A DNA stretch of 5,831 nucleotides. Source: Anaerotignum sp. Lineage in GTDB: Bacteria; Bacillota; Clostridia; Lachnospirales; Anaerotignaceae. The stretch is taken from the NCBI GenBank assembly GCA_020024395.1, contig JAHHTV010000102.1, positions 1-5,831 of the forward strand, written 5' to 3'. The notes beneath the pieces are model-generated. The model was not told the DNA's origin and did no database searches. It was given only the letters and a program-made list of their open reading frames with translations. Position 1 is the stretch's first letter. The number at the start of each line of letters is the position of its first letter. Of this stretch, positions 1-5,831 are shown piece after piece. The translations under genes and the position numbers were made by a program.

Positions 1-1130
1 ATTTTAATGTGCCTTTGCAAGATGGTGTGATTACAGATGAAAACCGTATTACAGCAGCATTGCCAACCATTGAAAAATTGATTGCAGGTGGTGCAAAAGT
101 AATACTTTGCTCACATATGGGGAAACCAAAAGGGGAACCCAAACCAGAATTGTCTTTGGCACCTGTTGCAAAAAGACTTTCTGCATTGTTAAAAAAAGAT
201 GTTGTGTTTGCAAAAGATGATGTGGTTGTAGGTGAAAACGCAAAGGCAGCCGTTGCAAATATGCAAGAAGGCGATGTGGTGTTGTTGGAAAACACACGTT
301 ATCGCAAAGAAGAAACCAAAAATGAAGAAAATTTCAGCAAAGAATTGGCTTCTTTGGCAGATATTTATGTAAATGATGCATTTGGCAGCAGCCACAGAGC
401 ACATTGCTCTACTGTGGGTGTAACTGCATTTGTAAATGAATGTGCGGTTGGATATTTGATGGAAAAAGAAATTGCATTTTTGGGGAATGCTGTGAATAAC
501 CCTGTGCGTCCTTTTGTTGCAATATTGGGTGGTTCCAAAGTTTCTGATAAAATTAACGTTATCAATAATTTGCTTGAAAAAGTAGATACATTGATTATTG
601 GTGGTGGTATGGCATATACATTTGCAGTGGCACAAGGTGGTCATGTGGGTGAGTCTTTGCTGGAAGCTGACAAAGTGGATTATGCAAAAGAAATGATTGC
701 AAAAGCAAAAGAAAAAGGTGTGAATTTGTTATTGCCAGTGGATACGGTTGTGACAAAAGAATTCAAAAATGATACAGAATTCAAAACAGTTCCAACTGGT
801 GAAATTCCTGATGGTTTTATGGGATTGGATATTGGGGAAGAAACCAGAAAACGTTTTACAGATGCAATCAAAAATGCAAAAACGGTTGTTTGGAATGGCC
901 CTATGGGTGTGTTTGAATTTGAAAACTTTGCACATGGTACAAAAGCGATTGCAGAAGCAATGGCAAATATTGATGCAACAACAATCATTGGTGGTGGTGA
1001 CTCCGCTGCGGCTGTCAACCAAATGGGATATGGCGATAAAATGACACATATTTCCACAGGTGGTGGTGCATCTTTGGAATTCTTGGAAGGAAAAGAATTG
1101 CCAGGTGTTATGGCAGCAGACGATAAATAA
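1..1130 (+). CDS. pgk: Phosphoglycerate kinase, 5'-truncated by the window edge
   Basis: This cytoplasmic enzyme transfers the acyl phosphate of 1,3-bisphosphoglycerate to ADP, giving ATP and 3-phosphoglycerate. The reading frame is open from base 3 and begins with FNVPL, the end of the conserved N-terminal (R)xDFNVP substrate-binding motif; bases 1-2 (AT) fit the end of the Asp codon. The GTG at 9-11 is the Val of this motif, not a start. About 22-24 N-terminal residues are missing, and adding them to the 375 visible residues gives the usual length near 397. Visible landmarks are ENTRYRKEE (about 289-315), FGSSHRAH (381-404) with its substrate-binding Arg, GGSKVSDK (528-551), WNGPMG (891-908) at the hinge and nucleotide side, the GGGDSAAAV phosphate-binding loop (990-1016), and a [23 protein letters not shown] C-terminus. 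The gene is followed after 45 nt by the deacetylase gene, with no hairpin terminator between them. The family call is certain; only the start is out of view. Confidence 0.98.
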   Translation, partial: FNVPLQDGVITDENRITAALPTIEKLIAGGAKVILCSHMGKPKGEPKPELSLAPVAKRLSALLKKDVVFAKDDVVVGENAKAAVANMQEGDVVLLENTRYRKEETKNEENFSKELASLADIYVNDAFGSSHRAHCSTVGVTAFVNECAVGYLMEKEIAFLGNAVNNPVRPFVAILGGSKVSDKINVINNLLEKVDTLIIGGGMAYTFAVAQGGHVGESLLEADKVDYAKEMIAKAKEKGVNLLLPVDTVVTKEFKNDTEFKTVPTGEIPDGFMGLDIGEETRKRFTDAIKNAKTVVWNGPMGVFEFENFAHGTKAIAEAMANIDATTIIGGGDSAAAVNQMGYGDKMTHISTGGGASLEFLEGKELPGVMAADDK

Positions 1131-1175
1131 TTTTGGTAATTCAGAAAGAGATAGATATAAGGAAGCGACGGGGCA

Positions 1176-2099
1176 ATGAAAAGATTTTGTAAATTTGGTA
1201 TGGTATTGTGTTTGATTGCAGGTATGACACAAAATGTCTGGGCAAAAGAACCATCAGATGCCTTTCTGCAAGCGGTGGAAATATTGGGGAATAAAGAAAT
1301 CGAAGTGGAAGCACCAAAAGAAGAAGAAAATCTGCCTTATGTGGAGCCGACGGAATACATTCCAGTGTTGATGTATCACCATTTTGCAATTCGTGATATG
1401 GGACAAGGGGATGGTATTACCACCATGCAAGCAGATTTAGAAGAACAAGTCAAGTACCTCAAAGAGCAAGGTTATAATATTATTTCTATGGAAGAATTAG
1501 ACAAGATATTGTCAAAAAAAGAGAAGGAAAAAGATATTGACGAAGATATTGGTTTGGATTTGAAAATGAAATATCTTTGTATTACGATGGATGATGGATA
1601 TTTTAGTAATTATGATTTGGCATATCCGATTTTCCAAAAATATCAAGTGCCAGCAACGATATTCGCCATTACAGATAGTATCACAAATCAAATTGGATTG
1701 AAAAAATTCACATGGAGTAATGCTTCTGAAATGGTGCGTAAAAGCAAAGTGAATATTTATAACCACACAAGCAATCATATACCAATTAGCAAAACAACAA
1801 CAGAAGATTTTGTATATGCAGCTTTGGAAGCAGAGCGTGCATTAAAAGAATATTTGCCGATACAAAGAACTTCTGTAAAAGCTTTGGCATATCCAAATGG
1901 ACAAACAAATGAAGAATTGAAAAAAGCATTATTAGATGAAGGATTTGCATTGGCATTTACGATACAACCAGGAGTCATCAATCGCACAACAGAAAGAATG
2001 GCAATTCCAAGAATTACGGTGGAGTCTGGTATGACAGGTGCAGATATTGTGGAAAAAATTGAAAAAACAGCCGCACGCACAATGCAGGCGGTAAAATAA
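1176..2099 (+). CDS. Exported polysaccharide deacetylase (NodB-type, PgaB/IcaB-like)
   Basis: This 307-residue protein is predicted to be a secreted, metal-dependent de-N-acetylase of a cell-surface polysaccharide (carbohydrate esterase family 4-like). The N-terminus is a classical signal peptide: MKRFCK, a hydrophobic core at about residues 7-18, and a V-W-A site predicting cleavage after Ala23. There is no lipobox. An acidic linker (about 40-60) leads into VLMYHHF (64-70), a motif typical of PgaB/IcaB-like deacetylases. Next come TMDDGY (137-142) with the putative catalytic base Asp139 and metal ligand Asp140, HTSNH (197-201) with metal ligands His197 and His201, LAYPNG (237-242), and a C-terminal IPRITV (277-282). 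The triad is complete, so activity is plausible. Oddities are Met138 where Phe is usual and a long charged segment (about 109-132) before the DDG strand. The start is supported by AAGGAAG at 1159-1165, 10 nt upstream, a weaker site than those of gpmI and eno. The substrate is unknown: peptidoglycan, poly-N-acetylglucosamine or another glycan are all possible. Confidence 0.9.
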   Translation: MKRFCKFGMVLCLIAGMTQNVWAKEPSDAFLQAVEILGNKEIEVEAPKEEENLPYVEPTEYIPVLMYHHFAIRDMGQGDGITTMQADLEEQVKYLKEQGYNIISMEELDKILSKKEKEKDIDEDIGLDLKMKYLCITMDDGYFSNYDLAYPIFQKYQVPATIFAITDSITNQIGLKKFTWSNASEMVRKSKVNIYNHTSNHIPISKTTTEDFVYAALEAERALKEYLPIQRTSVKALAYPNGQTNEELKKALLDEGFALAFTIQPGVINRTTERMAIPRITVESGMTGADIVEKIEKTAARTMQAVK

Positions 2100-2105
2100 A
2101 AAAAG

Positions 2106-2111
2106 AAAGGG
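2106..2111 (+). promoter_or_regulatory. Ribosome binding site that fixes the tpiA start
   Basis: AAAGGG lies 10 nt before the ATG at 2122 but only 1 nt before an in-frame TTG at 2113. The spacing therefore supports ATG 2122 and rules out the longer TTG start. The site sits in the 22-nt gap after the deacetylase stop codon. Confidence 0.7.
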
Positions 2112-2121
2112 TTTGCGTATT

Positions 2122-2868
2122 ATGAGAAAAAAAATTATTGCAGGAAACTGGAAAATGAACAAAACACCACAGGAGGCAAAAGCATTATGCGATTTGCTCA
2201 AAGATAAGGTAAACACAACAGATGCCGATGTTGTGTTCTGCGTACCATTTGTAGATTTGTATACTGTTTTGGAAGCACTCAAAGGTACCAATATTGCAGT
2301 GGGTGCCGAAAATATGCACTTTGCCGAAAGTGGTGCATATACAGGTGAAATTTCCGGTGCAATGCTCAAAGAAATGGGCGTGCAGTATGTGGTATTGGGG
2401 CATTCTGAACGCAGAGAATATTTTGGGGAAACAAATGAAACTGTAAACCAAAAAACAAAAAAAGCATTGGAATATGGTTTGACACCAATTTTATGTTGTG
2501 GGGAAACATTGGAACAAAGAGAAGCAAATATCACAATCGAATGGGTACGTATGCAAATTAAATGCGGTTTGGCAGGTATTTCAGCAGAAGATGTCACAAA
2601 AGTTGTGATTGCTTATGAACCCATTTGGGCGATTGGTACAGGCAAAACTGCAACTTCTGCACAGGCACAAGAAGTGTGTGCAGCAATTCGTCAAGTATTG
2701 GCAGAAATGTATGGACAAGCAGTGGCAGATGAAATGCGTATACAATATGGTGGCAGTGTAAATGGAAAAAATGCAGCAGAATTGTTTGCAATGGCTGATA
2801 TTGATGGTGGTTTGGTAGGCGGTGCTAGCCTGAAAGAAGAATTTGCGGATATTGTGAATTACAAATAA
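2122..2868 (+). CDS. tpiA: Triosephosphate isomerase
   Basis: This enzyme interconverts dihydroxyacetone phosphate and glyceraldehyde 3-phosphate in the cytoplasm, normally as a homodimeric TIM barrel. The chosen ATG gives 248 residues, the normal family length, and an N-terminus of [15 protein letters not shown], the canonical opening. An in-frame TTG 9 nt upstream would add three residues but lies too close to the ribosome binding site. The catalytic residues are all present: Asn9 and Lys11 in AGNWKMN, His94 in LGHSERR, and Glu166 in [14 protein letters not shown] (164-177), which includes the mobile loop 6. The phosphate-binding YGGSV and GGLVGGASL segments follow near the C-terminus. The gene sits 22 nt after the deacetylase and 28 nt before gpmI, so it is almost certainly in the same transcript. 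Nothing is truncated or unusual. Confidence 0.98.
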   Translation: MRKKIIAGNWKMNKTPQEAKALCDLLKDKVNTTDADVVFCVPFVDLYTVLEALKGTNIAVGAENMHFAESGAYTGEISGAMLKEMGVQYVVLGHSERREYFGETNETVNQKTKKALEYGLTPILCCGETLEQREANITIEWVRMQIKCGLAGISAEDVTKVVIAYEPIWAIGTGKTATSAQAQEVCAAIRQVLAEMYGQAVADEMRIQYGGSVNGKNAAELFAMADIDGGLVGGASLKEEFADIVNYK

Positions 2869-2896
2869 TCATCGCAATTTTGAGAGGTGAGAAGTC

Positions 2897-4444
2897 ATGG
2901 ACAAAAAAACAACAGTGTTGATGGTGTTGGACGGATTTGGTATCAATGAAAGAACAGAAGGCAATGCCATCAAAAATGCAAAAACACCTGTTTTAGATGG
3001 TTTGGCGAAAAAATACCCTTGTGTGAAAGGATATGCAAGCGGTCGTGCTGTGGGATTGCCTGATGGACAGATGGGAAATTCTGAAGTAGGACATTTGAAT
3101 ATTGGTGCAGGTCGTATTGTGTATCAAGAATTGACAAGAATTACAAAAGCCATTGAAGACGGTGATTTCTTTGAAAACAAAGCTTTGATAGAAGCGGTAG
3201 AACATTGCAAAAAAAATGGCTCTGCACTGCATTTATATGGTTTGCTTTCTGATGGTGGTGTGCATAGCCATAATAGCCATTTGTATGCATTGTTACAACT
3301 GGCAAAAAGAAATGGCTTGGAAAAAGTGTTTGTACACACATTTTTAGATGGTAGAGATACCCCGCCTGCTTCTGGTGCAGAATATATGACACAGCTAGAA
3401 CAAAAAATGGGTGAAATTGGTGTTGGAAAAGTGGCAAGTGTAATTGGACGTTATTATGTCATGGATAGAGATAAACGTTGGGAGCGTGTGAAACAGGCAT
3501 ACGATGCAATGGTACTTGGCAATGGAGAAACTGCAACAAATGCAATAGGTGCAGTACAAAAATCTTATGAAAATGGAAAAACAGATGAATTTGTATTGCC
3601 AACGGTGATTGTAGATGAAAATGGGCAGCCGATTGGAAAAATCAATGACCATGATGCAGTGATTTTCTTTAATTTCCGCCCAGACAGAGCAAGAGAAATT
3701 ACAAGAGCAATGTGCGACCCCAATTTTGATGGTTTTGAAAGAGGATATGTTGTACAGGATTTGAAATATATTTGTTTTACAGAATATGACCCTACAATTC
3801 CAAATAAAACAGTTGCATTTTTGCCACAGCGTTTGGATAATACATTGGGAGAATATATTTCTGGATTGGGGTTAAAACAACTGCGTACCGCAGAAACAGA
3901 AAAATATGCCCATGTGACATTTTTCTTTAATGGTGGTGTAGAAGAACCAAATCCAAATGAAGATAGATGGCTTGTGCCTTCTCCAGAAGTGGCAACATAT
4001 GATATGAAACCTGAAATGAGTGCTGTGGAAGTGACAGATGGCTTGGTGAAAGCGTTGCTTTCCAAAGAATATGATTTGATTATTGTAAATTATGCAAACC
4101 CAGATATGGTCGGTCATACAGGTATTTTGGAAGCGGCGGAAAAAGCAATCGAAACAGTAGATACTTGCATTGGCAGAGTGGTGGAAGCATTACTTTCTGT
4201 AAATGGTCAGATGTTTATTTGTGCAGACCACGGCAATAGTGACCAAATGGTGGATTATGAAACAGGGGAAGCATTTACTGCACACACCACAAACCCTGTA
4301 CCATTTATGCTCATCAATTATACAGATGGTGTTGGTTTGAAAGATGGTGGAAAATTGGCAGATATTGCACCAACATTATTGGAAATGATGAACATTCCAA
4401 AACCTGCAGAAATGACAGGCGAAAGTTTATTGATTGGCAAATAA
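2897..4444 (+). CDS. gpmI: 2,3-bisphosphoglycerate-independent phosphoglycerate mutase
   Basis: This cytoplasmic, Mn-dependent enzyme of the alkaline phosphatase superfamily interconverts 3- and 2-phosphoglycerate through a phosphoserine intermediate. Its 515 residues match the usual length of about 510-515. The active site is complete and falls almost exactly on the numbering I recall for the Geobacillus enzyme. Metal-site residues are Asp12 (LDGFG), nucleophile Ser62 (GNSEVGH), Asp403 and His407 (NPDMVGH), Asp444 and His445 (ADHGNSD), and His463 (TAHTTNP). Substrate-binding residues are His123, Arg153, Asp154, Arg185, Arg191, Arg261, Arg264 and Lys336. The phosphatase domain is split around the inserted transferase domain in the usual way. 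Translation starts at an ATG with AGGTGA (2885-2890) 6 nt upstream. The gene lies between tpiA and eno, as in the Bacillus gap operon. A DGFG in place of the common DGWG or DGYG is a neutral variant. Confidence 0.98.
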   Translation: MDKKTTVLMVLDGFGINERTEGNAIKNAKTPVLDGLAKKYPCVKGYASGRAVGLPDGQMGNSEVGHLNIGAGRIVYQELTRITKAIEDGDFFENKALIEAVEHCKKNGSALHLYGLLSDGGVHSHNSHLYALLQLAKRNGLEKVFVHTFLDGRDTPPASGAEYMTQLEQKMGEIGVGKVASVIGRYYVMDRDKRWERVKQAYDAMVLGNGETATNAIGAVQKSYENGKTDEFVLPTVIVDENGQPIGKINDHDAVIFFNFRPDRAREITRAMCDPNFDGFERGYVVQDLKYICFTEYDPTIPNKTVAFLPQRLDNTLGEYISGLGLKQLRTAETEKYAHVTFFFNGGVEEPNPNEDRWLVPSPEVATYDMKPEMSAVEVTDGLVKALLSKEYDLIIVNYANPDMVGHTGILEAAEKAIETVDTCIGRVVEALLSVNGQMFICADHGNSDQMVDYETGEAFTAHTTNPVPFMLINYTDGVGLKDGGKLADIAPTLLEMMNIPKPAEMTGESLLIGK

Positions 4445-4461
4445 TGAAAATTATTTATAAA
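4434..4461 (+). promoter_or_regulatory. Candidate internal sigma-A-type promoter for eno
   Basis: TTGGCA (4434-4439, 5 of 6 matches to TTGACA) and TATAAA (4456-4461, 5 of 6 matches to TATAAT) are separated by 16 nt, one short of the ideal 17. The -35 box overlaps the end of gpmI and the -10 box lies in the AT-rich gap. Initiation would be expected near 4468, leaving a short leader that still contains the strong ribosome binding site at 4483-4489. In AT-rich DNA such matches can arise by chance, so this is a candidate only. Confidence 0.35.
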
Positions 4462-4482
4462 AGTAAAAGGTATTTTTGATTG

Positions 4483-5812
<1,330 letters not shown>

Positions 5813-5831
5813 TTTGAAATAATTTGATAAA

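Noticed and set aside
9..11. GTG as a possible start of pgk
   Set aside because: It encodes the Val of the conserved DFNVP motif. The frame stays open to the window edge, and the true start lies upstream.
1098..1127. TTGCCA and GATAAA (18-nt spacing) as a promoter for the deacetylase
   Set aside because: Both boxes lie in the conserved pgk C-terminal coding sequence (ELPGV onward), the -10 matches only 4 of 6, and the spacing is long. This is likely chance.
189..1232. Several long minus-strand open frames opposite pgk (for example 189-644 and 729-1232)
   Set aside because: They are rich in Cys, Phe, His and Ile as expected for antisense of this codon usage, show no domain, and lie opposite a highly conserved gene.
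1176..1250. Lipoprotein signal on the deacetylase, based on Cys5 and Cys12
   Set aside because: Neither Cys is preceded by a lipobox (small residue at -1). The VWA site at 21-23 fits signal peptidase I better.
2113..2121. TTG start adding three residues to tpiA
   Set aside because: It is 1 nt from the ribosome binding site, and the ATG at 2122 gives the canonical family N-terminus and length.
1932..2597. A 221-codon open frame on the minus strand spanning the deacetylase and tpiA
   Set aside because: It lies opposite two well-supported genes, has low-complexity Ser/Phe/Cys-rich composition and no recognisable motif. It is a shadow of the AT-rich coding strand.
5813..5831. Terminator after eno
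   Set aside because: Only 19 nt are visible, AT-rich with no GC stem. The region is cut by the window edge, so nothing can be claimed.

Overview
The window holds a stretch of a glycolytic operon from a low-GC Gram-positive bacterium. All genes lie on the + strand and are tightly packed, in the order pgk (5' end missing), an exported polysaccharide deacetylase, tpiA, gpmI and eno. The Firmicutes assignment rests on several points: the pgk-tpiA-gpmI-eno order, a cofactor-independent phosphoglycerate mutase, purine-rich AGG-type ribosome binding sites before every complete gene, AT-rich sequence, and TAA as the stop codon of all five genes. Leucine is written mostly as TTG (judged by eye). A clostridial source, perhaps near Lachnospiraceae or Anaerotignum, is my best guess; the sequence alone does not fix the genus.

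Layout: 1-1130 is phosphoglycerate kinase, cut by the window edge inside its N-terminal DFNVP motif. 1176-2099 is a secreted NodB-type deacetylase. 2122-2868 is triosephosphate isomerase. 2897-4444 is the 2,3-bisphosphoglycerate-independent mutase. 4496-5812 is enolase. The gaps are 45, 22, 28, 51 and at least 19 nt. None contains a convincing terminator, which fits co-transcription. The 51-nt gap before eno is the longest complete one and, with the end of gpmI, carries a plausible internal sigma-A-type promoter. No stretch over 300 nt is without a gene.

Together the four glycolytic enzymes cover the lower half of glycolysis. TpiA interconverts the triose phosphates, Pgk makes ATP from 1,3-bisphosphoglycerate, GpmI converts 3- to 2-phosphoglycerate, and Eno makes phosphoenolpyruvate. 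Glyceraldehyde-3-phosphate dehydrogenase would be expected just upstream, outside the window. All the key catalytic residues I checked in these enzymes are present, so they look intact and ordinary.

The one departure from the textbook operon is the deacetylase between pgk and tpiA. It has a signal peptide and a complete metal-binding triad, so a cell-surface glycan-modifying enzyme appears to be co-expressed with central carbon metabolism. I see no mobile element, CRISPR array, RNA gene or clearly new system here.
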